Assembly (NCBI GenBank): GCA_947377285.1
Contig: CANCFT010000018.1
Coordinates: 1-64,000, forward strand
Direction: 5' to 3'
Source of the DNA: Bacteriovoracaceae bacterium
GTDB lineage: Bacteria > Bdellovibrionota > Bacteriovoracia > Bacteriovoracales > Bacteriovoracaceae
DNA: 64,000 nt
Positions 1 to 8,989 of the stretch are shown in pieces (the stretch's first letter is position 1; the number at the start of each line of letters is the position of its first letter). The translations under genes were made by a program, and so were the position numbers. The notes beneath the pieces were generated by a model. It made no database searches, was not told where the DNA came from, and saw nothing but the letters and a program-made list of their open reading frames with translations.

Positions 1-2
1 TA

Positions 3-2195
3 AATTCAAAAAATCCATCTTATAATATTAAATTAGGGTTATTGAAATCTAAAATAAGAACTAACCTTAAAAAAACTTGTGGTAAAAAAGAACTTAGCTT
101 ACAAGAGCTTTTAAAAAGTAAAGTAACTCAAACTTTAGGAGTTAAGTTACCTCCAGGTGAAAAATGTTCAGACGACCAAAACACTTGTCCGGCACAAGGA
201 TCATCGGGAGCATTTGCGATTTCAGCTCAACTTGATGATAAAACATCAAAGGATCTAATTCTCCAAATTCAATCTAATAAACCCAACAATGAACTAATAG
301 ATCAATTTTTTAATTCATATCCACAATTAAAATTAATTCAAAGTACACAAGATAATTTCAAAAATGAGTTCATTGATTATTTAAAAAAACATAAAAATGA
401 AAACCCTCAGGCATATATAAACAAGTTCTTTTTTAACAACAATAACAACCATAAAAAACTTTCACATACTTTAGCTGAACAATGTAAAAATTTAAATAAA
501 AGTATAGAAACATTTTTATGTAAAGATGAACTTGTAGGAGATCAATTGGCCAGTTTAAAAAAAGATACCTCTTTGGATCTTTTTGGCTTAAACCCCGAAT
601 TAAAAGACGATGCCCTTTTTGAATATGTGCCAGATATTAAAGAGAATTTTTACGCAGCTTTCGGGTTTCAATGTCTAGCTAAAAACTCCGAAACAAAATT
701 AAGTAAAAGTGCGAGCGATAATTCTGTAGATAATTGGTATTCACAATTTACTCAAAATACTAGACCGCAAGTCATGCCCGTATCACAAGTCAATGAAATC
801 AACAGTGAATTTTGTTCTCTTTATGAATGTAAAAATCCTGAAGTCAAAAATACAATTTATTGTAAAAACAACGGACCTATTACATCGGAAGCATTAAAGA
901 CAATTTTTAAATGCAATTCTCAAACTCCATGCAGTTCTGATATGCTGAAATATATTTCATATATTGAAAACTTAGCTCCTCAAGGAATTAATCTGAAAGT
1001 CAATCTCAGCTCTCAAATGGCATCAAATATAAGTACCAATAACGAGGCAAAAGAAAACGTCCCTCAGTACTCTTCATTCATGCAAAACTACCTCGGCGTA
1101 TCAGGCACTCTCCTCGCCGAAGGAAAAGAAATCACCGCTCAAAACGTAGCCGAAAAAACTAAAGAATTTACTGAGAAAAAGTTAGACCCTACTCCACCAA
1201 CTCAAGAATCAAAAATTTTAGATGTAAAAACAAATCAGATGGCCAAATCAGAATCTTCTTCACAAGCTCCTGAATCAAGATCTAATCCTACTCAACAACC
1301 ATCTTTTGATCCTCAATTTGACAATATTGCTTCAGAGTCTACAAAAAAACCTCATTCTATAGCAACAGGTTCAACTCCTTCCAACAATCACTTCGGAGCT
1401 GCTGAATCAACAAATAACGATGCAGAAATTAAAAAAATGCGCTCTGAACTTGAATCTCTCACAAGCTCCCTTAAAGGTAGCCAAGCTGAAAAACTAGCAA
1501 CGATCACAGACTCTAACTCAGTCTTTAGTCCAAGCTCCCTCGGGGGTGCTACAAGTTCGGATTTATCAAAAAGTTTAAATAGTGCCGAACGTGCTCGCAA
1601 TGATGAATACCAAAAAAACTTAGCTTCATGGGAAAATAGATTACGGAATTGGCAAAGTGATCTAACTGACCGCGAGTTGCGAGTTCCAAATAGAGCAGTC
1701 GCGACTAACAATAATAATAATAATAAAAATGTGGAAACAAATGAATCTTCAAATCCTTCTAAAATAAGTAGAAATGAAGCACAACCTTTTTTAACGGCAG
1801 CGACAGATAATAATGATAAAAGTGCTGAAAAAAGCAGCGGGAAATTAAATAAGAATACAGTCAGTTTAAATGGTGAAAGTCTTGGTTCTTCAGAAACTAT
1901 TCTCTCAGAAAGTGATCTCGCCAATTTAAAAATTGAAAACTTAAATAAACTTGGCATTAACTCTAAAAGTTCCTTTGTTATAAAAATCCTTCATCAAAAA
2001 AAATATTACAATGTTTCTGTTAAAATATTTCCTTATAAAAATAAAGATATCCTTGTCCCTCTCCTCAATGAAAGCAATAGCACAATCGCAAAAATAGTTC
2101 TCGAAAGCCCGCTCTTTAGAGAGTACAAACAGCTCCAACTCGATCGACAAAAAGAGCGTCAGGCATCTTTAAGTGACAATAAAATTGTGAAGTAA
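3..2195 (+). CDS. large secreted protein of unknown function, 5' end outside window
   Basis: The frame is open from the third base of the window, so the first visible start-type codon (TTG at 42) need not be the true start and the gene is probably truncated by the window edge. About 730 residues are visible. The N-terminal half has spaced cysteine pairs (for example CSDDQNTC and CNSQTPC), as expected of an exported, disulphide-bonded protein. The middle (roughly residues 370-640) is Ser/Asn/Thr-rich with short Asn runs, one encoded by an aat microsatellite near 1710-1728, and a short charged helix typical of coiled coil. The last 90 residues look like a small folded domain ending in a charged helix. 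I recognise no family. The style resembles the 723-residue protein at 14791-16962, but I see no clear homology between them. Confidence 0.75.
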   Translation, partial: NSKNPSYNIKLGLLKSKIRTNLKKTCGKKELSLQELLKSKVTQTLGVKLPPGEKCSDDQNTCPAQGSSGAFAISAQLDDKTSKDLILQIQSNKPNNELIDQFFNSYPQLKLIQSTQDNFKNEFIDYLKKHKNENPQAYINKFFFNNNNNHKKLSHTLAEQCKNLNKSIETFLCKDELVGDQLASLKKDTSLDLFGLNPELKDDALFEYVPDIKENFYAAFGFQCLAKNSETKLSKSASDNSVDNWYSQFTQNTRPQVMPVSQVNEINSEFCSLYECKNPEVKNTIYCKNNGPITSEALKTIFKCNSQTPCSSDMLKYISYIENLAPQGINLKVNLSSQMASNISTNNEAKENVPQYSSFMQNYLGVSGTLLAEGKEITAQNVAEKTKEFTEKKLDPTPPTQESKILDVKTNQMAKSESSSQAPESRSNPTQQPSFDPQFDNIASESTKKPHSIATGSTPSNNHFGAAESTNNDAEIKKMRSELESLTSSLKGSQAEKLATITDSNSVFSPSSLGGATSSDLSKSLNSAERARNDEYQKNLASWENRLRNWQSDLTDRELRVPNRAVATNNNNNNKNVETNESSNPSKISRNEAQPFLTAATDNNDKSAEKSSGKLNKNTVSLNGESLGSSETILSESDLANLKIENLNKLGINSKSSFVIKILHQKKYYNVSVKIFPYKNKDILVPLLNESNSTIAKIVLESPLFREYKQLQLDRQKERQASLSDNKIVK

Positions 2196-2264
2196 TATGT
2201 GTATTCATATACCTGGCACAATTTCTAATAAGTCTGAGTTCTTAGAGCAATAACCTAAAAATAT

Positions 2265-2281
2265 GGGCAAATTTTTTGCCC
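2265..2281. other. short inverted repeat after the first gene
   Basis: GGGCAAA, three T, TTTGCCC forms a perfect 7-bp stem about 70 bases after the stop codon. No T-run follows on either strand, so it is a weak terminator candidate at best. Confidence 0.25.
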
Positions 2282-2382
2282 GGGACTAAACACTCTTAAA
2301 AATATCGTTTTAGTAATCTTTTATAGTTACGCCAAAAAAAAGTGTAGCTTTTCGCTAATTATGTAGTTTTTAGTTACGGCCA

Positions 2383-2388
2383 TATAAT
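2383..2388 (+). promoter_or_regulatory. -10 element placed for a leaderless transcript
   Basis: A consensus TATAAT ends six bases before the ATG of the receiver gene, and no Shine-Dalgarno sequence is present. The transcription start would fall at or next to the start codon. The -35 region is poor. Confidence 0.4.
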
Positions 2389-2394
2389 TATTGA

Positions 2395-2856
2395 ATGATC
2401 AAAATGCACAAAATTCATCAAGACTCAAAAGCCAAGTTTCTGTTGAAGCTCATTGATCAATTCCTTTATAACAAGTCTGTTTTAGTTATAGATGATGAAG
2501 AAGCAGTCCAAGAAATGATGTCTGATTACCTCATTGAACTTCATATAGAAGAAAATAGAATTGTTTTTGCTTCTGATGGAAAAGAAGCCATTTCAAAAAT
2601 ATTAAACCAAGAATTCGGTTTAATTATCGTTGATATTCGAATGCCTAAATTAAATGGAATGGAGCTCATTAAAAAATTAAAACTGCGGGCAAAATATAAA
2701 GACATTCCAATTATCATTATTTCAGGTTTAATGGAAACTGAAAACGTCAACATCGCGCGCTCCCTTGGAATCAATTCAATCATTGTAAAGCCGTTTAGCT
2801 ATAAGGTCTTTGTTGAAAAAGTCGGGCAGGCCTTAAGTGTCCAGATGTTTTCGTAA
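2395..2856 (+). CDS. stand-alone response-regulator receiver (CheY-like)
   Basis: This is a single receiver domain after a 27-residue helical extension. The acidic pocket is D33-D34 and the phospho-acceptor is D80 in the VDIRMP segment. The conserved Ser is in IIISG near residue 110 and the conserved Lys-Pro is in IVKPF near 132. There is no output domain, so it probably signals by protein contact or passes phosphate on. No kinase gene is adjacent. A second ATG lies three codons in. No ribosome binding site precedes either start, but a TATAAT lies just upstream, suggesting a leaderless mRNA. The last 24 bases overlap the end of the convergent LspA-like gene. Confidence 0.88.
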   Translation: MIKMHKIHQDSKAKFLLKLIDQFLYNKSVLVIDDEEAVQEMMSDYLIELHIEENRIVFASDGKEAISKILNQEFGLIIVDIRMPKLNGMELIKKLKLRAKYKDIPIIIISGLMETENVNIARSLGINSIIVKPFSYKVFVEKVGQALSVQMFS

Positions 2857-3669
2857 ATTAGCAGCTACCTGCTCAAGGTGTTTGTAATTGTCCCCTTCGC
2901 GCAATTTAAGTTCTTTATCTTCGCCGGCCAATAAAGACTCCACGTATTTCTCGAAAGCATAGAGAGGGCCAGCTGTTTTTTTTGATAAAATAATTCCAGC
3001 AATAAAAGTGAGGATATTAAAAAATATTGTAATGGCTAAAAAGCTAACAGCAAATGCGATGACGGCGGACTTATTATTAAAGTGATTTGCCTCCATTGTT
3101 AAACTCAAATATGACAATGAAAATAATCCTAAGACAAGACTTGTACTTAATGAAATAACTGAAAATTTTAAAGCAAATCGAATCTGCTCTTTTGGATTAA
3201 CTAACCCAAAGCCTCTTTGATTTTCTGGATACCAAATAATATTGTCTTTTAAAAATATTGTTTTCACTATTAAAAATGCTCCAATCCACTGAAAGAGATC
3301 TGCGGGATTAAAAACAATCAAAGCTTTATGATTAAAAATGATAGGAATAAAATCGAGAGTCCCTGCATGTAAGGCCCTGTCGATGACGTTACCTAAGACT
3401 CCTCCAGTCAGCAAACTTAACCCTAACTTTAAGGTTATGAGTTCACTTGAAAGTATTGTAATAAGAAGCAGGTAAATAAAACAAAGGACTCCTCCAAAAC
3501 TTGTCAATGTCACAAGAGTTAAACTTTGAGGAAGATCTTGAAGAGAACCAAAAATAAAGCCTCGATTAATATGACTTTCTGAGCTATTTAAAAAATAGTT
3601 TTTTAATAACATATCTATGGCCAAACTAATTCCAAAAATGATGAGTGATAAGGTTATATCTTTTTTCAT
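2833..3669 (-). CDS. lspA: lipoprotein signal peptidase (LspA) fused to a HAMP-like tail
   Basis: Residues 1-140 match signal peptidase II, the inner-membrane aspartic protease that cleaves prolipoproteins before the lipidated cysteine. Visible motifs are D19xxxK23, NRGFIFG at 35-41, GGxxGNxxDR at 89-98, and the probable catalytic aspartates D106 (TLDF) and D124 (FNPAD). Normal LspA is about 160 residues. This one continues with two more hydrophobic segments (about 165-190 and 200-228) and a GPLYAFEKY...GEDKELKLREGD segment with the look of a HAMP domain. The start overlaps the stop of the upstream CxxCH protein by four bases (ATGA), so it is the last gene of a five-gene operon that also makes two proteins with an unusual lipobox. 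Whether it is the only lspA of the genome cannot be seen here. Confidence 0.85.
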   Translation of the reverse strand: MKKDITLSLIIFGISLAIDMLLKNYFLNSSESHINRGFIFGSLQDLPQSLTLVTLTSFGGVLCFIYLLLITILSSELITLKLGLSLLTGGVLGNVIDRALHAGTLDFIPIIFNHKALIVFNPADLFQWIGAFLIVKTIFLKDNIIWYPENQRGFGLVNPKEQIRFALKFSVISLSTSLVLGLFSLSYLSLTMEANHFNNKSAVIAFAVSFLAITIFFNILTFIAGIILSKKTAGPLYAFEKYVESLLAGEDKELKLREGDNYKHLEQVAANLRKHLDT

Positions 3670-4994
3670 TTTACAGCATCAATGACTTCAAAACTAAAAG
3701 ACAATTTATCAAACTCAGGGCCTTTATCTTTTAATAATACCATAGAATAAGTTGATAAAACTGAGTCCGTTTTTGTTACTGTTTTATCCACTGTGAGATA
3801 AGTAGAATGTTGAGGATTGAAATTTCCATTGACTAAAACTTTTAGTTTTTTAATCTTTATATCTTTTGAAGTTCGAATTTTGGGATTTGTAAGTTTGTAA
3901 CTATAAAGATCGAACTCTTCTATATCAATATCAAAATAGCTGTCACTTATACCTGTCAAATCAGCTAATGAAACACTTAAAGTCGCTTTCTGATTCACTT
4001 TTGCCATTGCCCCAGGGTCATAAGTTAAATCACTCGTTAGTACGACCTTGGAAATTTTAACTCCAGGCTCTTTTTGGCGAATTTCTAATTGATAACTTTT
4101 AGAACCTGTTAAGTAAAATTCCGTCTCTAATTTTTGAGGGGTATTGGTCACTTCTTTCCACATATAACCAGTGGTCGTTCCGATTGTCCATTCCTTGTAG
4201 TCACTTCCCGCCATTTTCACATAAACAGAATCTGAGGAAGCCGATGCTGCATTAACATACATAAAAACTTTATAAAAATCAGTTGCTGCAACTGAGAAAT
4301 TTAAAATTGCTGTACCCGCTGTCGTACTAGTTAAATCTTTTATTCCTGCATTTGCCGGTGTCCAAACATAAGTCGTACCATTTTCTTGAGCAATTACCAT
4401 TGGTGCTTTAATTGAAGATGCTTCTGCCATTAAAGTTATATTTGTAGCTGCACCATTACTATTAGGATCTAAGGCCGTACTAATTGTCATTGAATCTTTA
4501 GTTGTATTTCCGCTTACTGTAGTATTTGCAATATCGCCGGCAGTACCAGCAGTTAAACTTTTCCACTTATTAACCTGAGTTAATATTTCGTCCGCATTGC
4601 TGGTGCATGTCCCCCAACAGTTATGATTTTCATTTCTCAGTTTTAAAACTAACCGCGAATTTGCAGTATTTGTAAAATCAACTTTTGAAGAATTTATCAC
4701 AGCATCAAAAGCAATATTAATATCACTTGAAGCGTGCAATGGAGTTTGCGATCCTCCATGACAGCTCACACACCTTGCTCTCAAGACAGGGTAAACTGAT
4801 TTACTAAATGCGTCTAGTGAAATGGCACGGGTGTTACTTGTGGCGACAGTAGAGCTATTGCCACTTTTATCAGAAAATTTTAATGTATTTTTTTTTGTAT
4901 TAGGTGAACTGACACATTGGTTGTAACCAATTAAAACTGCACCTAATACAAAAATAGAACTTAGTTTATATTTTAATGATTTTTTCAAAGCCAA
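3666..4994 (-). CDS. CxxCH-containing lipoprotein-like protein with beta-rich C-terminus
   Basis: A basic start and hydrophobic segment end in IGYNQC (Cys27), which looks like a lipidation site but has Gln at -1 instead of Gly/Ala/Ser. A single c-type heme motif CVSCH follows near residue 75. The next 90 residues, including a conserved NCW..C motif, match the N-terminal part of the 505-residue protein at 7284-8801, so the two share a homologous heme-binding domain. The remaining 300 residues are Ser/Thr-rich and probably beta-sandwich; a carbohydrate-binding-like module is possible (segments YKVFMYVNA and YQLEIRQKEPGVKISKVVL). It lies five bases downstream of the DUF1501-type gene and overlaps the LspA gene. 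The expected location is a membrane facing the periplasm or cell surface. Function is unknown. Confidence 0.8.
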   Translation of the reverse strand: MALKKSLKYKLSSIFVLGAVLIGYNQCVSSPNTKKNTLKFSDKSGNSSTVATSNTRAISLDAFSKSVYPVLRARCVSCHGGSQTPLHASSDINIAFDAVINSSKVDFTNTANSRLVLKLRNENHNCWGTCTSNADEILTQVNKWKSLTAGTAGDIANTTVSGNTTKDSMTISTALDPNSNGAATNITLMAEASSIKAPMVIAQENGTTYVWTPANAGIKDLTSTTAGTAILNFSVAATDFYKVFMYVNAASASSDSVYVKMAGSDYKEWTIGTTTGYMWKEVTNTPQKLETEFYLTGSKSYQLEIRQKEPGVKISKVVLTSDLTYDPGAMAKVNQKATLSVSLADLTGISDSYFDIDIEEFDLYSYKLTNPKIRTSKDIKIKKLKVLVNGNFNPQHSTYLTVDKTVTKTDSVLSTYSMVLLKDKGPEFDKLSFSFEVIDAVK

Positions 4995-4999
4995 TTCCT

Positions 5000-6508
5000 C
5001 TAAACCGATTTATTGAAAATTAAGTAATTATTTAAATTTGCACCGAATGGATTATCGCCAACGACAGTCTCTAAAGTACTTTCTTTTCCGGAAAGTGCTA
5101 AATAATTACCGACAACAGCTTTTGCTAAATTCGTAACGTTATTACTTACCAAACTAGCGGTTAAATCAACATTCTCATTAGTTTTAAATGCTCCAATTTG
5201 TCTTTTTCCTGGAGTTCGTAAAAGTGCTCTTCCAGCTTGGCGATAGTAAAGAAAAAAAGTTGAAGCTCTCTGAGAACTATCCCCTCCCCATCCTAGTTTG
5301 CCTCGCCCTGCTACGCTGTTATCAATTTTTCCATTGGCCGAAACACTTCCGTCTGTAAAAACATAGATAAAAATATCTTTTTGTTTTTTAGCAGCAAGTT
5401 CTAAAACTCTTCCAATTAAATCACCCAATTTAAAATCCTTGGCCTCACCTTCTGAGCGATTATCTGAATGATAGTCATAACCACCTAGTGAAATAGTCCC
5501 TACTCCTACATGCCCATCAAGAATAAGCTTTGTAATGGTTGCCGTTTTACGTTGATCACCATCTGTTAAATTATTAAAAGATGCCGTTACTTGAGTGTCT
5601 AGAGTTGGATCAATCGCGGACGGAAGAAATTTATTAAGGGCATCTTGACTCTGAATATAACCGCAATTAATTAAATCTTTTAATTGGTCTGGCAAACTTT
5701 TTGAATTAAATTGTGCAACCTTATTGGCACTCATAGTTTCAATTGCCTTTAAAACTTTTGTCGATTTATCAGTACCAAAAAGTGTTCCAAGTTTTCCAAT
5801 ATTAACTAAGTTTAGCGCATCTTTAGGTGTGTTAATAGTCACTGGCTTCATTGTAGGAATGAGAGAAGCCTGTGGTACATTTGAATTCCCACCTGACTCA
5901 GATCCTTGAGTTCCGGCCATGGCCGTTAAATCCCCAGTTGCTCCAGCTTTAGTTAGCCAGTAAATGGGATTGTGTGGATTATTTGAAGTGTCATCATTTG
6001 ATGAAGCACAAAAAACCGCTCCATCTACTTTTGCTCTAGTCGTGACTGCAGCAGTTGATTGAATTCCACGTAAGATGGCCGAATCGGCATGAAATTGAAG
6101 TCCTAATTCATCTGAAGTTTGACCAGCATTTTTAGGATGCATAGAATCTGGTAATCCGAGTGTAGCATAAGATGGCAAATAATCAGTTTGTCCTCCAGTC
6201 TTTCCCACCATAACATTAGAGCCAGCAATATTAGACCCACCTGATAAATCAAAAATTAAAATAGGAATTCTACTTGTCGTTGGCAAAGCATTACCAGCTC
6301 CACAATCTAGGGCGTAAGCTGAATTCATATTTAATATCGATAAAAGACTTGGTGCCATGACAGCTCCAACTCCTGCGATTAACCCATGAGATAAAAAATC
6401 TCTACGGCTTACTAAATGATGACCTTCTAATTGTTTTTTCTTTTTCTTGAGCTCGTCTTGGATTCTAAGCATTTCATATTTTTTATTATTTTCATTTTCA
6501 TTATTCAT
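5000..6508 (-). CDS. DUF1501-type protein with twin-arginine signal
   Basis: The N-terminus carries a long charged stretch and then SRRDFLS (residues 34-40) followed by a hydrophobic helix and an AYA cleavage site, a Tat export signal. This indicates export in folded form. The mature part has the features I associate with DUF1501 proteins: ILIFDLSGGSN near the start, GGYDYHSDN in the middle, and IFIYVFTDGS followed by a glycine-rich region. DUF1501 proteins often neighbour cytochrome-domain proteins in planctomycetes and myxobacteria and resemble sulfatase/alkaline-phosphatase folds. Catalytic function is not established. Here the gene lies between two CxxCH proteins and a lipoprotein-like gene in one operon. 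Confidence 0.78.
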   Translation of the reverse strand: MNNENENNKKYEMLRIQDELKKKKKQLEGHHLVSRRDFLSHGLIAGVGAVMAPSLLSILNMNSAYALDCGAGNALPTTSRIPILIFDLSGGSNIAGSNVMVGKTGGQTDYLPSYATLGLPDSMHPKNAGQTSDELGLQFHADSAILRGIQSTAAVTTRAKVDGAVFCASSNDDTSNNPHNPIYWLTKAGATGDLTAMAGTQGSESGGNSNVPQASLIPTMKPVTINTPKDALNLVNIGKLGTLFGTDKSTKVLKAIETMSANKVAQFNSKSLPDQLKDLINCGYIQSQDALNKFLPSAIDPTLDTQVTASFNNLTDGDQRKTATITKLILDGHVGVGTISLGGYDYHSDNRSEGEAKDFKLGDLIGRVLELAAKKQKDIFIYVFTDGSVSANGKIDNSVAGRGKLGWGGDSSQRASTFFLYYRQAGRALLRTPGKRQIGAFKTNENVDLTASLVSNNVTNLAKAVVGNYLALSGKESTLETVVGDNPFGANLNNYLIFNKSV

Positions 6509-6525
6509 TTCTAGCTCCTTAATTT

Positions 6526-7284
6526 TTACAACAGAGTGACGTAAGCACTACTTAGAGAAGCAACACAAACACCTTTCACCGCTTTTTTAGTAGTTAAACT
6601 TGAAGTCATATTTTCACCAGAAATCAATGTCTCTAAAAGATTAGCTAACTCGGCCTTAGAACTGTTTGCAGTTGTCACATCAATTGGACCTAAAAAGCGC
6701 TCAACTGTTTGTGAAATTAGCTGAGTTTTATTAACCGTCGTAAGGGTTTGAGTTGGTCCTTGGTCGAAATTCACAGTGGTCCAAATAACTTTTCGATAGG
6801 CATCTGTTTCAACTAAACGATCACAATATTCGGTTGCTAATTTGGTAATTGCCACTTGCATCGAAGGTAAAAAATTCTTTACGTTATTGTCACTTGGAAG
6901 TTGAGTTGTAATATCATTAAAAGTTGTCACAATGGCCGCTTCATTGGTAGAAACACCTGTAAGGGCCGACATTGTCATATTTATTTGTTCAAAGTTTTTT
7001 ACACCAACTTCCAATGTTGACATTTCTGATTCAACAACTGGTGTGTTCATTGGTGGCATATCTAGACCTGCTGGCAATTTCGCTGTTGTCCCAATATCAC
7101 TTGCATCCCCCTTGCCAGGACTCGGGATAGTGGTTGATCCATATTTTGAAGTTGATTTTTGATTCATTTTTCCACTAGGTTTATAAACGCATTGATTAAA
7201 CCCAATTAAAAGCGTTAATAAAACAATACAAGAAATGATCATATTTGTTTTCGTCGATAGAGGTATGTCTTTTTTATCCATCAT
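6526..7284 (-). CDS. lipoprotein-like protein with atypical lipobox, unknown function
   Basis: An ATG at 7284 shares its A with the TAA of the upstream gene (TAATG), and a second ATG follows at once at 7281. A GGAGG sits four or seven bases before them, so translation is coupled. The N-terminal membrane segment ends in LLIGFNQC (Cys32), nearly the same as LIGYNQC in the 442-residue protein of this operon. Neither fits the standard lipobox because Gln is at -1. The rest, about 225 residues, looks helical with a short Pro/Ser/Gly linker after the cysteine. I recognise no family. Context suggests a partner of the DUF1501-type and CxxCH proteins encoded on either side. Confidence 0.75.
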   Translation of the reverse strand: MMDKKDIPLSTKTNMIISCIVLLTLLIGFNQCVYKPSGKMNQKSTSKYGSTTIPSPGKGDASDIGTTAKLPAGLDMPPMNTPVVESEMSTLEVGVKNFEQINMTMSALTGVSTNEAAIVTTFNDITTQLPSDNNVKNFLPSMQVAITKLATEYCDRLVETDAYRKVIWTTVNFDQGPTQTLTTVNKTQLISQTVERFLGPIDVTTANSSKAELANLLETLISGENMTSSLTTKKAVKGVCVASLSSAYVTLL

Positions 7285-8801
7285 TATTCCTCCACACAAA
7301 CGGCAGCAGTCTCTGCAATTAAATTTTTCATATTATAATTTTCATCTTGTTGAAAAAGGTCTGCTAATTTTCTCATGTCTTTCTTGTCAGCATCAGTTGA
7401 AGGAGTTCGTAAACAAACCAATTCATAAACTTTTGTCGACATACATTCAGAAAAGGCCCGAGATCTTGAAAGCATAGCTCCTAATTCGCGAACTCCATTA
7501 CCAGATGTTTGACTTGGCCATCCTAAATTAGCATTTTGTCCTTCGGCCCATGTGTTGACCCAGCTATTATCTTTTGTAATCCATCCTTCTTGAAAATTAT
7601 TATTTTTATTAATTTTGGCAGCGACAACTCCCTCGGTATAAACCATTTCGCCATTCACAAAATCAAAATAGGCGAATGCACCACCAAGAGCATCTTGACC
7701 AGCGTGACATCCAACACACTTATTGCGATAAGTTCGACTGTCACCACCGGGATCTCTTTCAACATCTCTTCTCACATGGTAATCCGTAATGTTGATATCA
7801 TGAAGCGCTTCAAAATCTCGGCATAAAAAATTCATAAATGTAAAACGAGTCGCTCTTCTATTGGTTCCTGCTGAATAAAAAGCAGCACCAGCGGCCCTCG
7901 AAGTTAAGACACCTGCAGTATCTTTAATTCCTGTCGTTGTTGTTTGACTGACTCTAACCAAATAATCTTTTAAAGATGAACGTGAATCTTCTAATTTCTG
8001 GTAATGATTATTCGATTTTTTATCATAAACTGGTATTGCGCCTGGAGTTCCAGATCCGGCAATATACAAATGATCTCCATAAAGCAATTGATCAAATGGA
8101 ATATTGTCTCGAATAATTCCTATAGTTGTTGCAACATAGTCATTTAAGGGAACCCTATTTGATTTATCAATATTACTCCAAGGTTTAATCCAATTTTTTA
8201 AAGTTAGGTCGTAAAAATTTGTATTGTCCATGGCCATTAAAGCCGCTTCTTTAATTTTTTTCGTTTCAACTAAGCTAGCGACTGCAGCAAGAACTGTTGA
8301 TGTTGGAGGTACACCTGCAAGTCTGTTATAAATTCTCCAGGCCCTCATTTTTGATGTTGAAGTTGAAGTTGAGGGAACTGATACAACTGGAGTTGCTGTG
8401 GTCGAAGGTGAATTAATTACGGTTGTCGCTGTCATCAACGTTTTCCAATAGGCAATCTGACTAGAAATTTCGTTGGCATCATTTGTACAATTTGCCGACC
8501 AACAGTGATGTCCCCCTTTAACTTTTGTATAAATTGATGAAGAAGTTGGCGTTGTAAAATTGGCTAAGGAATTATTAATGACTGCATCGTGGGCCGTTTG
8601 AACATCTAGGGATGCATGAAACGGCTTGGTTGTAGATTCATGGCAACTTGCGCAGCGACTTTTTGTTACAGTGTAGAGAGATTGCTGGAATGCTTGAACT
8701 GATGTCAGGGCTGCAGATGATTCTTTAGAATTTAAAATGAATACTGTGAGGGCAAGACCCAAAATATATAAATATTTATTTAAAAAAAATTTTACTTTCA
8801 T
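7284..8801 (-). CDS. periplasmic diheme-type CxxCH protein
   Basis: A cleavable signal peptide (about 30 residues, ending SSA) is followed by CASCH near residue 50 and a second CVGCH near residue 363. The first 130 mature residues are homologous to the N-terminal domain of the 442-residue protein downstream, including the HHCW..NC motif. A Thr/Ser/Pro-rich linker near 130-150 leads to a helical domain with RIYNRLAGVPP, reminiscent of the planctomycete-type DUF1592/DUF1588 cytochrome proteins, which also carry a late CxxCH. It is the first gene of the leftward operon and is divergent from the barrel-cytochrome gene. The likely role is electron transfer or a heme-dependent oxidase reaction in the periplasm; the substrate is unknown. 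Confidence 0.8.
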   Translation of the reverse strand: MKVKFFLNKYLYILGLALTVFILNSKESSAALTSVQAFQQSLYTVTKSRCASCHESTTKPFHASLDVQTAHDAVINNSLANFTTPTSSSIYTKVKGGHHCWSANCTNDANEISSQIAYWKTLMTATTVINSPSTTATPVVSVPSTSTSTSKMRAWRIYNRLAGVPPTSTVLAAVASLVETKKIKEAALMAMDNTNFYDLTLKNWIKPWSNIDKSNRVPLNDYVATTIGIIRDNIPFDQLLYGDHLYIAGSGTPGAIPVYDKKSNNHYQKLEDSRSSLKDYLVRVSQTTTTGIKDTAGVLTSRAAGAAFYSAGTNRRATRFTFMNFLCRDFEALHDINITDYHVRRDVERDPGGDSRTYRNKCVGCHAGQDALGGAFAYFDFVNGEMVYTEGVVAAKINKNNNFQEGWITKDNSWVNTWAEGQNANLGWPSQTSGNGVRELGAMLSRSRAFSECMSTKVYELVCLRTPSTDADKKDMRKLADLFQQDENYNMKNLIAETAAVCVEE

Positions 8802-8989
8802 TGAATTTAAAAGCTCCTGAAGAATACCCCAGCATTGGAGTTTCTTAGGAAAGTATAGCGTGAAACCAAAAAATTCATTTAGGTGAATATTTTACCGATA
8901 ATTACCCGACAGAAATGAACCGTTATATATCAGATGCATTTTATTTTAAATTGCATTATCATCATCACTGAATTAGCGAAAAAATATAT

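Noticed and set aside
1700-1730. aat microsatellite as a possible phase-variation tract
   Set aside because: Units of three bases keep the frame, so length changes would only alter an Asn run.
1388-1957. 189-codon frame on the minus strand inside the first gene
   Set aside because: It is the reverse of a Ser/Asn/Glu-rich coding region and has Phe/Leu-rich, shadow-like composition with no ribosome binding site.
2351-2358. Single TTCGCTAA upstream of the first receiver gene
   Set aside because: As above: one isolated copy, no pair at 17 bases.
8973-8980. Single TTAGCGAA just upstream of the heme-barrel gene
   Set aside because: About 2.5 copies are expected in the window by chance; a single box without the 17-base pairing is not enough to place this gene under the ScfR-like regulator.
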